Counted from the first letter of the stretch, positions 17,232 to 29,763 are shown. The stretch is DNA of 64,000 nucleotides from Variovorax sp. WS11 (GCF_010499245.1 NZ_JAAGOW010000003.1:725849-789848), one strand, 5' to 3'. Made by a program: numbers and translations. The notes: generated by a model from the sequence alone, not told the origin.

Positions 17232-18454
17232 TTCGGACTCCCGGGCGGCAGCCGTGCCGCGATCTCGGCCACGAGGTCGCGCGCCAGCGCCAGCTTGGGC
17301 GCGCGCGGCAGCTCGCGCGCGCCATTGGCATCGACGAGCAGCAGACTGTTGTGGTCCTGTCCGAAGGTCAGCGGGCCGATGTTGCCCACCAGCAGCGGAA
17401 TCCCCTTGCGTTCGCGCTTGGCCTTGGCGTGCGCGGCCAGGTTCTCGCTCTCGGCGGCGAAGCCCACGCAGAAAAGCTTGCCGGCCCTGGCGCGCTCGCC
17501 CTGCGCGATGCTCTGCAGGATGTCGGGGTTCTCCACGAAATGAAGCACCGGCGCCTGGCCGCTGCCGTCCTTCTTGATCTTCTGCTCGCTCTGCGAGGCC
17601 GGCCGCCAGTCGGCCACCGCAGCGGTGGCGATGAACACCGACGCGCTCTGCGCGGCCTGCCGGCTGGCCTCGAGCATCTCCCGCGCCGACTGCACGTCGA
17701 TGCGCGCGACGCCGCGCGGCGTGGGCAGATGCACCGGACCCGCCACCAGCGTGACCTCGGCGCCCGCCTCGCGCGCGGCGCGCGCGATCGCGAAGCCCAT
17801 CTTGCCGGAGGAGTGGTTGGTGATGCCGCGGATCGGATCGAGCGCCTCGAAGGTCGGCCCCGCCGTGACCACCACCTGCTGCCCGGCCAGTACCTTGGGC
17901 TGGAACTGGGCCACGATCTCCTCGAACAGCTGCAGGGGCTCGAGCATGCGGCCGTCGCCGGTCTCGCCGCAGGCCTGCCAGCCGTTGCCCACGCCCAGCA
18001 CACGGGCGCCGTCGGCGTCGACCTGGCGCAGGTTGCGCTGGGTCGCGGGATGAACCCACATCTCGCGGTTCATGGCCGGTGCGATCAGCAAGGGCACGCG
18101 GTCGACGGGCCGCGCGAGGCACAGCAGGCTCAGCAGTTCGTCGGAACGCCCCTGCACCAGCCGTGCGATGAAGTCCGCGCTGGCGGGCGCCAGCACGATC
18201 GCGTCGGCCTCCCGGCTCAGGTTGATGTGCGGCATGTTGTTGGGCTCGCGCACATCCCACTGCGAGGTGTAGACCGGCCGCCCCGACAGCGCCTGCATCG
18301 TGACGGGCGTCATGAACTGGGTCGCGGCCTCGGTCATCACCACCTGCACGGTGGCGCCGGCCTTGACCAGCAGCCGGCACAGCTCCGCCGACTTGTAGCA
18401 GGCGATGCCGCCCGTGAGGCCCAGGACGATGTGTTTGCCGGCGAGGTCTTGCAT
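17228..18454 (-). CDS. coaBC: bifunctional phosphopantothenoylcysteine decarboxylase/phosphopantothenate-cysteine ligase
   Basis: CoaBC performs two successive steps of coenzyme A synthesis: CTP-dependent addition of cysteine to 4'-phosphopantothenate, then FMN-dependent decarboxylation. The N-terminal CoaC flavoprotein domain (about 1-190) has GLTGGIACYKSAEL, the catalytic histidine in NNMPHINLS, and PAMNREMW. The CoaB domain has AGPTFEALDPIRGITN, ATAAVADW and the EQKIKKDGSG lysine motif. The length of 408 residues is normal. The start ATG at 18454 has a TACATT hexamer ten bases upstream. It heads the coaBC/hypothetical/dut operon. Confidence 0.96.
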   Translation of the reverse strand: MQDLAGKHIVLGLTGGIACYKSAELCRLLVKAGATVQVVMTEAATQFMTPVTMQALSGRPVYTSQWDVREPNNMPHINLSREADAIVLAPASADFIARLVQGRSDELLSLLCLARPVDRVPLLIAPAMNREMWVHPATQRNLRQVDADGARVLGVGNGWQACGETGDGRMLEPLQLFEEIVAQFQPKVLAGQQVVVTAGPTFEALDPIRGITNHSSGKMGFAIARAAREAGAEVTLVAGPVHLPTPRGVARIDVQSAREMLEASRQAAQSASVFIATAAVADWRPASQSEQKIKKDGSGQAPVLHFVENPDILQSIAQGERARAGKLFCVGFAAESENLAAHAKAKRERKGIPLLVGNIGPLTFGQDHNSLLLVDANGARELPRAPKLALARDLVAEIAARLPPGSPK

Positions 18455-18533
18455 ATAAGCCGGCAATGTAGCAGCCCGGCTACGCACGCGTTCGCCGGGT
18501 GTCCCTGGGTCTTCGAGGCCATGAGGCCGCACC

Positions 18534-18539
18534 TATAAT
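18534..18539 (+). promoter_or_regulatory. -10 element of pyrG
   Basis: A perfect TATAAT lies 39 bases before the pyrG ATG. The -35 region, 16-17 bases upstream, is poor (CTTCGA). Confidence 0.55.
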
Positions 18540-18578
18540 CTGCATTTCCCACTGCCCGGACCCACGTTCGGAACTGGC

Positions 18579-21099
<2,521 letters not shown>

Positions 21100-21103
<4 letters not shown>

Positions 21104-21390
21104 GTGCCTACATCATCGCGAACGTCGAAGTGACGAACCCCACGCAGTACGAGGACTACAAGAAGTGGTCCACCGAGGCCATCAAGGCGCATGGCGCCGA
21201 GGTCTGCGTGCGCGGAGGCAAGGTCGAGGTGCTGGAAGGCGACTGGAATCCGCAGCGCCTGGTGCTGCTCAAGTTCCCCAGCGTGGAGGCCGCGAATAAG
21301 TTCTATGCCTCGCCGGAATATGGCAAGGCACGCGAAGCGCGGACCGGAGCTGCGATCATGCGCATGGTCGTTGTCGAGGGTGTGGCCTGA
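21100..21390 (+). CDS. DUF1330 protein
   Basis: A 96-residue dimeric alpha-beta barrel-like protein: MSAYIIANVEVTNPTQYEDY, then GKVEVLEGDWNPQRLVLLKF, then FYASPEYGKAREARTGAA. This is the DUF1330 pattern. Family members are small cytoplasmic proteins with no settled function. It overlaps kdsA by four bases (ATGA) and is followed by eno after 55 bases. Confidence 0.9.
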
Positions 21391-21445
21391 CGTTCCACAC
21401 GATCGACACAACCCCAAAGATCTAGATACTGCAGAAGGAAATTGA

Positions 21446-22729
<1,284 letters not shown>

Positions 22730-22747
22730 CCCGCGGGACGGAGCACC

Positions 22748-23023
22748 ATGCGTTCGCGCATCGTTCCGATCATCCTGGTCCTGCTGCTGCTGATCCTCCA
22801 GTGGCAGCTGTGGACCGGGCGCGGCAGCGTGCGCGACGTGGCGCAGCTGAAGGACAAGCTGGCCGAGCAGAAGGACGCCAACGCGAAAGCGGCACTCGCC
22901 AACGACAGGCTCAACTCGGAGGTCAACGACCTCAAGCAGGGGCTGGAGATGGTCGAGGAGCGCGCGCGCCAGGAGCTCGGCATGGTCAAGCCCAACGAAG
23001 TGTTCGTGCAGATCACGCGCTGA
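22748..23023 (+). CDS. ftsB: cell division protein FtsB
   Basis: FtsB is a small bitopic protein of the FtsQBL divisome subcomplex. The 91-residue sequence has a short cytoplasmic N-terminus and one membrane helix (IVPIILVLLLLILQWQLW). A periplasmic coiled coil follows (KDKLAEQKDANAKAALAND), then the conserved end EERARQELGMVKPNEVFVQ. The eno-ftsB pairing is conserved in proteobacteria. The next gene starts eight bases later. Confidence 0.93.
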   Translation: MRSRIVPIILVLLLLILQWQLWTGRGSVRDVAQLKDKLAEQKDANAKAALANDRLNSEVNDLKQGLEMVEERARQELGMVKPNEVFVQITR

Positions 23024-23031
23024 AGGTTGAG

Positions 23032-23496
23032 ATGACTCCCGCCCTGCCGGCCGGCAGCGTGATCGCGCTGATCGGCGCAGATGACAGCGGCAAAGCCCGG
23101 CTGGCCGAGGCGCTCGCGCAACGGCTGGCGCAGCGCGGCATCGCGGCCAGCCTGGTGGTCGAGCCCCTGCTGGAAGGCTCGTTCGATGCCAGCACGCTCG
23201 AGGCCCACCGTGGTGCCCTCATCCTGCTCATCGCACCCGCCTCGCCGACGCCGGTCGACGGCATGCTGCGCCAAGCGCTGATGGACGCGAAGCTGAGCTT
23301 TGCGGTGGTGCACGGCGAAGGCGCGGAACAGCTGGCCAACGCGTGGAATGCAATCAACGTCGCAGCGGATGCCGAAGCCGGCCGCAGTGCTGCATCGAAG
23401 GGCGCCACCGCGTGGTCCTGGACCTGCGAGAAGTGCTCCGACCCGGCCTGCGAACACCGATTGTTCAGCGATCTAGTCGCCAGACGCTCGTCATAA
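23032..23496 (+). CDS. hypothetical protein with degenerate P-loop and C-terminal Cys/His motif
   Basis: A 154-residue protein whose N-terminus looks like a nucleotide kinase P-loop with its last position lost (IGADDSGKARLAEALAQRL; Ala in place of Ser/Thr). A strand-helix pattern follows (ALILLIAPASPTPVDGMLRQ). The C-terminal segment CEKCSDPACEHRLF could bind a metal. This may be a P-loop fold that no longer binds ATP normally. It is eight bases behind ftsB, and I do not know the family. Confidence 0.7.
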   Translation: MTPALPAGSVIALIGADDSGKARLAEALAQRLAQRGIAASLVVEPLLEGSFDASTLEAHRGALILLIAPASPTPVDGMLRQALMDAKLSFAVVHGEGAEQLANAWNAINVAADAEAGRSAASKGATAWSWTCEKCSDPACEHRLFSDLVARRSS

Positions 23497-23514
23497 CACA
23501 GAGGAACCGAAGGA

Positions 23515-24474
23515 ATGCAGCATCTCAGACTCCATGCGGCCGTCCTGCTCTGGGCCCTGCTGTCTGCCGCAGCGGCTTCGGCCGCGCCGGCCCAGGCCAC
23601 CGTGAGCAACGACACCCACACGACCGCCTGCGCCGAAGAAGACAACGTGTCCCTCAACCTCGACGGCGCCCGCATCCGCCGCTTCCGCGTGGAGGCGCTG
23701 CCGCCCGTCTACCTGACGAGCATCGAGCAGGACCGCACGGCGCCTGATTTCTCGGGTTGCAACTTCGACGGCAGCACCCACCCGACCGACCCGCGCTACA
23801 GCTTCAAGGAGCGGCGCGCGGTGCTGCACGACGGACCGCGATGGCAGGTCGTGGGCATCACCCTCCCCTCTTTCTGGCGGCCCGAACGGGTGCCGGTCCG
23901 CGTCGACGGCCGGCAAGATCGCGGCTTCCACATGATCCAGGTCTTTGCCAAGACCGGCGCCAAGCCGCTGGAGGCGATCGTCATGTACCCGTCCGACGGC
24001 TACTGGCGCATCAAGCCTCTGCCCGCGCCGCGCTTCGGCGACGGCGTGTACGGCTCCTCCTTCGTGATGGGTCCGGTCGAGCAGGCGGGCAGGCCGATGA
24101 CCCGCATCGCATCGATCGCGATCGACACCAAGCCGCTGGCCTTCAAGCTCCTCTTCGCGAACGGCGGCGAGGCGAAGGTCGACGTGCGCGAGATCAGCGA
24201 GGCGCGCACCACGCTCGACGTGGCCATGAAACCGGGCCGCGGCCAAGGCGCGCGCTTCGCGGTGCTGCGCTCGATGTACGTCGCACCGGACAACGCCGAC
24301 ATGAGCGAAGTGGCATGGCGCACCGTACCGAACGCCGCCGAGGAGCGCAAGCCGCTGCCCGAGGTCAAGACGCTGCAGGCGGCCGATGTTCGCTTCGGCC
24401 GGAGCATTCCCTCGCGCCACAACACCAGCGCGCCGGACATCCGCTTCGGCGGCTTCGCGACGGGCGCGCGCTGA
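23515..24474 (+). CDS. hypothetical secreted protein
   Basis: A 319-residue protein with a signal peptide (LHAAVLLWALLSAAAASAAPA) and an otherwise soluble mature part. Two cysteines flank the start of the mature domain (TTACAEEDN; FSGCNFDG) and may form a disulfide. Repeated Phe-Gly motifs occur near the end (VRFGRSIPSR; IRFGGFATG). No catalytic motif was recognised. It lies 18 bases after the P-loop-like gene and converges with hslO across nine bases. Function unknown. Confidence 0.75.
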   Translation: MQHLRLHAAVLLWALLSAAAASAAPAQATVSNDTHTTACAEEDNVSLNLDGARIRRFRVEALPPVYLTSIEQDRTAPDFSGCNFDGSTHPTDPRYSFKERRAVLHDGPRWQVVGITLPSFWRPERVPVRVDGRQDRGFHMIQVFAKTGAKPLEAIVMYPSDGYWRIKPLPAPRFGDGVYGSSFVMGPVEQAGRPMTRIASIAIDTKPLAFKLLFANGGEAKVDVREISEARTTLDVAMKPGRGQGARFAVLRSMYVAPDNADMSEVAWRTVPNAAEERKPLPEVKTLQAADVRFGRSIPSRHNTSAPDIRFGGFATGAR

Positions 24475-24483
24475 AGCAGCGCG

Positions 24484-25482
24484 CTACTGCATCACCGGGC
24501 TCGCCGGCAACTGGTCGCTCGGCGCGGTGAAGATCTGCGCCGCGTCGACCGCGTCGAAGCGGTACTGCTTGCCGCAGAAATCGCAGCCCACCTCGATGTC
24601 GCCGCGCTCCACGAGGATGGATTCGGCCTCCTCCTGGCCGAGCCCGCGGATCATCTGCGCCACGCGCTCGCGCCCGCAGGTGCAGGCGAAGTGCGGGCCC
24701 AGCAAGCCGGTCTGCGGCTCGAAGCGCAGCAGCTTCTCTTCCCAGAACAGGCGGCGCAGGATGGTCTCGACGTCGAGCGTGAGCAGCTCGTCGCGCGTCA
24801 GGCTGGCGGCGAGGATGGCGATGCGGTTGTAGTCCTCGTTGTGGCCGATCTGGTCCACGCCGATCGGGTCGTTGGCGCCGCGGCCGCTGCCCTCGAGGTT
24901 GGCCGCGCCCTTGACGGGCAGGCGCTGGATCAGCAGGCCGGCCGCCACCTTGTCGTCGGCGGCGAGCACCAGCGTGGTGTCGAGCTGCTCGCTTTGCAGC
25001 ATGTAGTGCTGCAGCACCTCGCTGAGCCGCTCGAGCTTGCGGCCGTCGCCATCGACCAGCGGCACCACGCCCTGGTAGGGCTGCTGGCCCGGGAGCTTGT
25101 CCTTGGGATCGAGCGTGATCGCGCAGCGGCCCTTGCCGTTCGCGTTGACCATCTCGGAAAGATGCGCATCGGGATCGAGCTCGCCCACCACCTTGGCGGT
25201 GGCGCGCAGGCTGAGGTCGGGCTTGACTTCGGCCACCGCGACCTTGACCGGCCCGTCGCCGAAGATCTGCAGGATCAGCGCGCCGTTGAACTTGATGTTG
25301 GCCTGCATCAGCGTGGCCGCTGCCGTCATCTCGCCGAGCAGCTCGGCCACGGGCGTGGGGTACGGGCCGGTGGCGGTGTTCGAGGCGCGCCGCGCCAGGA
25401 TCTCGTGCCAGGCATCGGTCAGGCGCACGATCATGCCGCGCACGGGCAGGCCGTCGAACAGGAACTTGTGCAACTCGCTCAA
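24484..25482 (-). CDS. hslO: redox-regulated chaperone Hsp33
   Basis: Hsp33 is a cytoplasmic holdase switched on by oxidation. The 332-residue protein ends in the zinc redox switch: a CxC pair (HFACTCGRERV) and a CxxC pair (CDFCGKQYRF) about 30 residues apart. The N-terminal part has FDGLPVRGMIVRLTDAW. The start is TTG at 25482 (MSELHKFLF), with GGAAAG six bases upstream; no ATG fits. It is cotranscribed behind the gamma carbonic anhydrase gene (21-base gap). Confidence 0.95.
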   Translation of the reverse strand: MSELHKFLFDGLPVRGMIVRLTDAWHEILARRASNTATGPYPTPVAELLGEMTAAATLMQANIKFNGALILQIFGDGPVKVAVAEVKPDLSLRATAKVVGELDPDAHLSEMVNANGKGRCAITLDPKDKLPGQQPYQGVVPLVDGDGRKLERLSEVLQHYMLQSEQLDTTLVLAADDKVAAGLLIQRLPVKGAANLEGSGRGANDPIGVDQIGHNEDYNRIAILAASLTRDELLTLDVETILRRLFWEEKLLRFEPQTGLLGPHFACTCGRERVAQMIRGLGQEEAESILVERGDIEVGCDFCGKQYRFDAVDAAQIFTAPSDQLPASPVMQ

Positions 25483-25503
25483 GGCAGTCTTTCCGATCGG
25501 ATC

Positions 25504-26028
25504 TCAACCGATCTTTTTGAGGCCCTTCGCGAAGCGGCGGGCGTTTTCCACATAGTGATCGGCGTTCTTCCGAAGCCGCTCGGCGGCGGCATCGTCGAGC
25601 GTGCGCACCACCTTGGCCGGCGCGCCGATGATCAGCGAGTTGTCGGGAAACTCCTTGCCCTCGGTCACGACGCTGCCGGCGCCGACGATGCAATTGCGGC
25701 CGATCTTCGCGTTATTCAAGACCACCGCGCCGATGCCGATCAGCGAGTTGTCGCCCACGGTGCAGCCGTGCAGCACGACGTGATGGCCCACCGTCACGTT
25801 CTCGCCGATGGTCAGGGGCACGCCGGCGTCGGCATGCAGCATCGAGAGATCTTGAATGTTGCTGTTGCGGCCGACGGTCAGCGTGTCGCTGTCGCCGCGC
25901 GCCACCACGCCGAACCAGAGGCTGGCGTTGTCGCCCATGATCACGCGGCCGATGGCCGTCGCGCTGTCGGCAACATAGGCGCCCTGCCCGAGTTGCGGCG
26001 CCACGCCATCGAGTTCGTAGAGGGCCAT
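25504..26028 (-). CDS. gamma-class carbonic anhydrase family protein
   Basis: A 174-residue left-handed beta-helix protein built of hexapeptide repeats (IGRVIMGDNASLWFGVVARGD, VTVGHHVVLHGCTVGDNSLIG, IGRNCIVGAGSVVTEG). Histidines placed to bind a metal occur in LSMLHADAG and GHHVVLHG. Members include true carbonic anhydrases and inactive YrdA/PaaY relatives, so activity is uncertain. AGGAG lies eight bases before the ATG. It diverges from the DUF455 gene and precedes hslO. Confidence 0.9.
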   Translation of the reverse strand: MALYELDGVAPQLGQGAYVADSATAIGRVIMGDNASLWFGVVARGDSDTLTVGRNSNIQDLSMLHADAGVPLTIGENVTVGHHVVLHGCTVGDNSLIGIGAVVLNNAKIGRNCIVGAGSVVTEGKEFPDNSLIIGAPAKVVRTLDDAAAERLRKNADHYVENARRFAKGLKKIG

Positions 26029-26053
26029 CTCGGAGTCTCCTGGGGTGCAAAAC

Positions 26054-26059
26054 TAGAAT
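26054..26059 (+). promoter_or_regulatory. -10 element of the DUF455 gene (leaderless type)
   Basis: TAGAAT ends seven bases before the ATG at 26067. The gap (TGTAGGG) is too close to the start for a normal ribosome binding site. Confidence 0.5.
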
Positions 26060-26066
26060 TGTAGGG

Positions 26067-26903
26067 ATGCAGCACCCCCGCCTCGATGCCCTGGCCGCGC
26101 TGCGCCTCACCGACCCCGACCAGAAGGTGGCTGCGACGCATGCCGCGGCAGCGCAGATGCGGGTGCATCCGGCGCCCGCCACGCCCGTGCGTACGGAAAG
26201 CGACGAGGCCGGCGTGCCTGGCCGCCCGGAACGGCCATTGCGCGTGGCCGCCACCGCGGTGGAGAAGCGCTCGCCCTTCACGCCCGAGGGCCGGGCGGCG
26301 CTGATTCATTCGATCTGCCACATCGAATTCAACGCCATCAACCTCGCCCTCGACGCCGCCTGGCGCTTCGACGGCATGCCCGAGGCCTACTACCGCGACT
26401 GGCTGTGCGTGGCCGACGAGGAGGCCTTGCATTTCACGCTGCTGGACGAGCTCCTGCGCGGCATGGGCTGGCGCTACGGTGATTTCACGGGCCACGACGG
26501 CCTGTGGACCATGTGCGAGAAGACCCGGCACGACGTGCTGGCGCGCATGGCGCTGGTGCCGCGCACGCTGGAGGCGCGCGGGCTGGATGCAACCCCGCTG
26601 ATCCAGGCCAAGCTGCGCCGCGTGAACACACCGGATGCGATCAGGGCCTGCGAGATCCTGGACATCATCCTGCGCGACGAGATCGGCCATGTGGCGATCG
26701 GCAACCGCTGGTACCGCTGGCTTTGCGAGCGCGAGGGGCTGGACCCGATCGCGCACTACCGCGTGCTCTACCGCCGCCACGAAGCGCCGCGCCTGCGGCC
26801 CCCCTTCAACCTCGAGGCCCGGGCGCACGCGGGCTTCACCCCGGAGGAACTGGACGCGCTCGCGTCCCCGGCTGCTACGCCTGCTTCGCGGCAGGACGCC
26901 TAG
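26067..26903 (+). CDS. DUF455 ferritin-like protein
   Basis: A 278-residue protein of the DUF455 family with a ferritin-like four-helix core. Acidic and histidine residues suited to a di-iron site occur in SICHIEFNAINLALDAAW, VADEEALHFTLL and ILRDEIGHVAIGNRW. The family is sometimes linked to tRNA or small-molecule hydroxylation, but the reaction here is unknown. TAGAAT seven bases upstream of the ATG suggests a leaderless message. Its 3' end overlaps the convergent thiolase gene by four bases. Confidence 0.88.
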   Translation: MQHPRLDALAALRLTDPDQKVAATHAAAAQMRVHPAPATPVRTESDEAGVPGRPERPLRVAATAVEKRSPFTPEGRAALIHSICHIEFNAINLALDAAWRFDGMPEAYYRDWLCVADEEALHFTLLDELLRGMGWRYGDFTGHDGLWTMCEKTRHDVLARMALVPRTLEARGLDATPLIQAKLRRVNTPDAIRACEILDIILRDEIGHVAIGNRWYRWLCEREGLDPIAHYRVLYRRHEAPRLRPPFNLEARAHAGFTPEELDALASPAATPASRQDA

Positions 26904-28033
26904 ACACGCTCCAGCACGGTGGCGATGCCCTGCCCGCCACCGATGCACTGCGTGGACAGCGCATAGCGCCCGTTCTCGCGCACCAGCAGCGAGGCGGCCT
27001 TGCCCGTGATGCGCGCGCCGGTCGCGCCGAGCGGATGGCCGATCGCGAGGCCGCCGCCATCGATGTTGACGGTCGCCGGGTTCAGACCCAGCTCGCGGAT
27101 GCAGGCCAGCGCCTGCGAGGAGAAGGCTTCGTTGATCTCGACCACGTCGAGGTCGGCCACCGTGAGCCCGGCGCGCGCCAATGCCTTGCGCGTCGCCGGG
27201 ATCGGCCCGATGCCCATCACCGCCGGATCGACGCCCACCGTGGCGAAGGACTTGATGCGCGCCAGCGCCTGCAGGCCATGCTTTGCGGCGAAGGCGTCGC
27301 TGGTGACCAGCACTGCGGCCGCGCCATCGGTCAGCGGCGAGGAGGTGCCCGCCGTCACCACGCCATCGGGCCGGAAGGCGGGTTTCAGGCCAGCCAGCGC
27401 TTCTGCCGAAGTGGTCGGGCGGATGCAGCCGTCGGCGCTGATCAGTTCGCCGGATGCGGTGCGAATCGGCACGATCTCTCCCACCAGCCGCCCTGCCTCG
27501 CGCGCGGCGGCCGCCTTGCGGTGCGACTGGACCGCCAGTTCGTCCTGGTCGGCGCGGCTGACCTGCCAGCGCTCGGCGACGTTCTCGGCGGTTTCGCCCA
27601 TCGAGAGGTAGGTGTCCGTGTTCGCCTCGAGCTCCGGGTTGGGCGAGAAGTTGAAGCCGCCCTGCGGCACCATGGTCATCGACTCCACGCCCACGCACAG
27701 GAAGGCCTCGCCCATGCCGGCCTCGATCTGCGCCGCCGCGATGTGCACGGCCTGCATCGAGGAGCCGCAGAAGCGGTTCACCGTCATGCCGCCCACCTCG
27801 TGCGGCAGGCCAGCCAGCAGACCGACGATGCGCGCCAAGTTGTTGCCCTGGGCCGCCTCGGGGTAGGCGCAGCCGAGGATCACGTCTTCCAGCAACGCGG
27901 GGTCGAGGTCGGTGCGCTGCAGCAGGCCCTTGACCACTTCCACGGCCAGCGTGTCCGGCCGCACCTCGGCCAGGGCGCCTTTCTTGGCGAAATGGAAGGG
28001 AGAGCGGGCGTACCCGGCGATCACGGCTTTCAT
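26900..28033 (-). CDS. acetyl-CoA C-acyltransferase (thiolase)
   Basis: A 377-residue thiolase, close to the FadA type in size and sequence. The acyl-binding cysteine is in VNRFCGSSMQAV, the catalytic histidine in GGGLAIGHPLGATGAR and the second cysteine in STQCIGGGQG. It probably performs the thiolytic step of beta-oxidation of a fatty acid or a branched or aromatic acyl chain. No FadB partner is adjacent. A palindrome upstream (28064-28081) matches one in front of the tetR gene, so this gene is probably that regulator's target. Confidence 0.94.
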   Translation of the reverse strand: MKAVIAGYARSPFHFAKKGALAEVRPDTLAVEVVKGLLQRTDLDPALLEDVILGCAYPEAAQGNNLARIVGLLAGLPHEVGGMTVNRFCGSSMQAVHIAAAQIEAGMGEAFLCVGVESMTMVPQGGFNFSPNPELEANTDTYLSMGETAENVAERWQVSRADQDELAVQSHRKAAAAREAGRLVGEIVPIRTASGELISADGCIRPTTSAEALAGLKPAFRPDGVVTAGTSSPLTDGAAAVLVTSDAFAAKHGLQALARIKSFATVGVDPAVMGIGPIPATRKALARAGLTVADLDVVEINEAFSSQALACIRELGLNPATVNIDGGGLAIGHPLGATGARITGKAASLLVRENGRYALSTQCIGGGQGIATVLERV

Positions 28034-28063
28034 GGGGTTCTCCTGGAAAGGTTTAACGATTAA

Positions 28064-28081
28064 CTACCAACCAATCGGTAG
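28064..28081. promoter_or_regulatory. TetR operator upstream of the thiolase
   Basis: CTACC, eight bases, GGTAG forms an 18-base palindrome 30 bases upstream of the thiolase ATG. The same arms and spacing occur at 28716-28733. Confidence 0.65.
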
Positions 28082-28092
28082 ATTTTCAGACC

Positions 28093-28116
28093 AAAGAAAA
28101 GGCACCCGAAGGTGCC
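28093..28116 (-). terminator. terminator of the tetR gene
   Basis: A GGCACC stem with CGAA loop (28101-28116), read on the minus strand, is followed by TTTTCTTT. It lies 11 bases past the tetR stop and separates it from the thiolase promoter. Confidence 0.8.
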
Positions 28117-28127
28117 GGGACAAAGGA

Positions 28128-28715
28128 TCAGCCGGCGAGCGAACGCTTGAGCTGCACCATGCTTTCGTCGAAGTCGTCCACCCGGCCCGTCATGCGCGCC
28201 GCCAGCAGCGCGCCCTGGCAGACCGCGAACACGTAGGCGGCGAGTTCGCCGACCGGCGTGGCCGACTTGCGCTCAGGCAGCAGCGCCCCCAGCACGCCCG
28301 TCAGCCACAGCACCTGCGTGCTGCGCAGCTCGCGCACCGCTTGCCGCAGCTCGTCGTTGATGACGTCCCAGCCCGGCGCCAGCGCCCCCGCGGGACAGAC
28401 GCCGAACCCGGCGCGCAGGCCGTCCCGGTACATGCGTAAGTAGGCGTCGAGCGCGGCCTGGGGCGTGCGCACCTTGGCGCCGGTCCAGTGCTTGAAGGCC
28501 TGGGTCGCATCCTGCAGCACCGCGATGCCGAGCGCTTCCTTGGTCGGGAAGTGGTGGTACAGGCTGGGCTTGCGGATGCCGACCTTGTCGGCCACGTCCT
28601 GGAAGCTGAAGCCGAGGTAGGAGCGGGTCTGGATCAGCTCACGCGCCACGCTTAGGATCTGCTCGCGGGTGGTGGCGCCGGCAGCTTCGACGGAAGTGGC
28701 GGAAGTGGAATTCAT
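28128..28715 (-). CDS. TetR-family regulator
   Basis: A 195-residue repressor with an N-terminal helix-turn-helix (TREQILSVARELIQTRSYLG, then FSFQDVADKVGIRKPSLYHHFPTK). The ligand-binding C-terminal domain has a WLTGVLGALLP helix. An operator-like palindrome (28716-28733) begins directly next to the ATG, and another precedes the thiolase gene downstream. The regulator therefore probably controls itself and the thiolase, with an acyl-CoA or related metabolite as a likely inducer. There is no ribosome binding site outside the palindrome. Confidence 0.92.
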   Translation of the reverse strand: MNSTSATSVEAAGATTREQILSVARELIQTRSYLGFSFQDVADKVGIRKPSLYHHFPTKEALGIAVLQDATQAFKHWTGAKVRTPQAALDAYLRMYRDGLRAGFGVCPAGALAPGWDVINDELRQAVRELRSTQVLWLTGVLGALLPERKSATPVGELAAYVFAVCQGALLAARMTGRVDDFDESMVQLKRSLAG

Positions 28716-28733
28716 CTACCTACTATAAGGTAG
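28716..28733. promoter_or_regulatory. TetR auto-operator
   Basis: CTACC, eight bases, GGTAG begins immediately upstream of the tetR start codon. Bound repressor would block initiation of its own transcript. Confidence 0.65.
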
Positions 28734-28782
28734 AAAATGTCATCTGGCAAGCCCTGCCGCACATGGCGGCTCGCCCCCCGCT

Positions 28783-29763
28783 TCAATCGCCCTTGATGCC
28801 CGCCGCCTTCACGATTCGCGCGTTGCTCTCGTACTCTTCGGCGATCTCGTCGGCAAAGGCCTCCGCCCCGCCGCCGGCGGGCACGTTGTCGGTGGCGATC
28901 AGCCGGGCGCGCAGCTCGGGACTGTCCAGCGCCTTGTTGATCTCGGCGTTGTACTTGGCGATCAGGATGGCGGACGTGCGGGCGGGCGCGAACACGCCGA
29001 ACACGGAGCTGAGGTTGGCGGCCGGGAAGCCCAGCTCGGCCAGCGTCGGCACCTTCGGCAGGCTCTGCAGCCGGTCCGGCGCGCCCACCGCGAGCGGGCG
29101 CAGCTTGCCCGAGCGGATATGCGGCGCCACCGCCGGCCCGGCGTTGATCGACAGGATCTCGAACTGCGCGCCCAGCGCATCGTTCATCTGCTGCGCGCCG
29201 CCCTTGTAGGGCACATGCGTGATGTCCACCCGCGCCGCGCTGCGCAACTGCTCCAGCAGGATGTGGCCCAGTGAGGCCTGGCCCGAGGTAGCCCAGCGCA
29301 CCGCGCCCGGCCGGGCCCGCGCGTCCTCCATCAGCGTGCGGAAATCGCGCGTGCCGGTGGCCTCCGTGGCCAGCAGCAGCACGGGCGAGTACATGACGCT
29401 CGCCACCGGCGCGATGTCCTTCAGCGGGTCGAAGGGCGACTTGCCGAGGTGCGGGTTCAGCACCAGCGGGCTGATCGCCGCGAAGCCCAGCGTCGCGCCG
29501 TCGGGCGCGGCCTTGGCGACCGCGTCCATGCCGATGGTGCCGCTGGCGCCCGCCTTGTTCTCGACCACCACCGCGCTGCCCAGCTGCGCGGCCAGCCTTT
29601 CGGCCAGCGCGCGCGCCACCACGTCGCTGACACCGCCGGCCGGATAGGCCACGACCATCCGAATGGTTTTCGGGACGGCCTGCGCATGCACGGCCGCGAC
29701 GGCGAGGCTGCAGGCCAGGCCCAGCAGCCAGCCACGGACGCGAGGGGAAAGCTTCCGGGTCAT
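28783..29763 (-). CDS. Bug-family solute-binding protein (tripartite tricarboxylate type)
   Basis: A 326-residue periplasmic binding protein of the Bug/TctC family. The signal peptide ends near VAAVHAQA. Family signatures are MVVAYPAGGVSDVVARALAE, VVVENKAGASGTIGMDAVAK and THVPYKGGAQQMNDALGA. Such proteins bind carboxylates or other small acids. No TctA or TctB permease is near, which is common in Burkholderiales, where Bug genes are greatly expanded. The start ATG is 29763. It sits 41 bases downstream of xerD on the same strand. Confidence 0.9.
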   Translation of the reverse strand: MTRKLSPRVRGWLLGLACSLAVAAVHAQAVPKTIRMVVAYPAGGVSDVVARALAERLAAQLGSAVVVENKAGASGTIGMDAVAKAAPDGATLGFAAISPLVLNPHLGKSPFDPLKDIAPVASVMYSPVLLLATEATGTRDFRTLMEDARARPGAVRWATSGQASLGHILLEQLRSAARVDITHVPYKGGAQQMNDALGAQFEILSINAGPAVAPHIRSGKLRPLAVGAPDRLQSLPKVPTLAELGFPAANLSSVFGVFAPARTSAILIAKYNAEINKALDSPELRARLIATDNVPAGGGAEAFADEIAEEYESNARIVKAAGIKGD

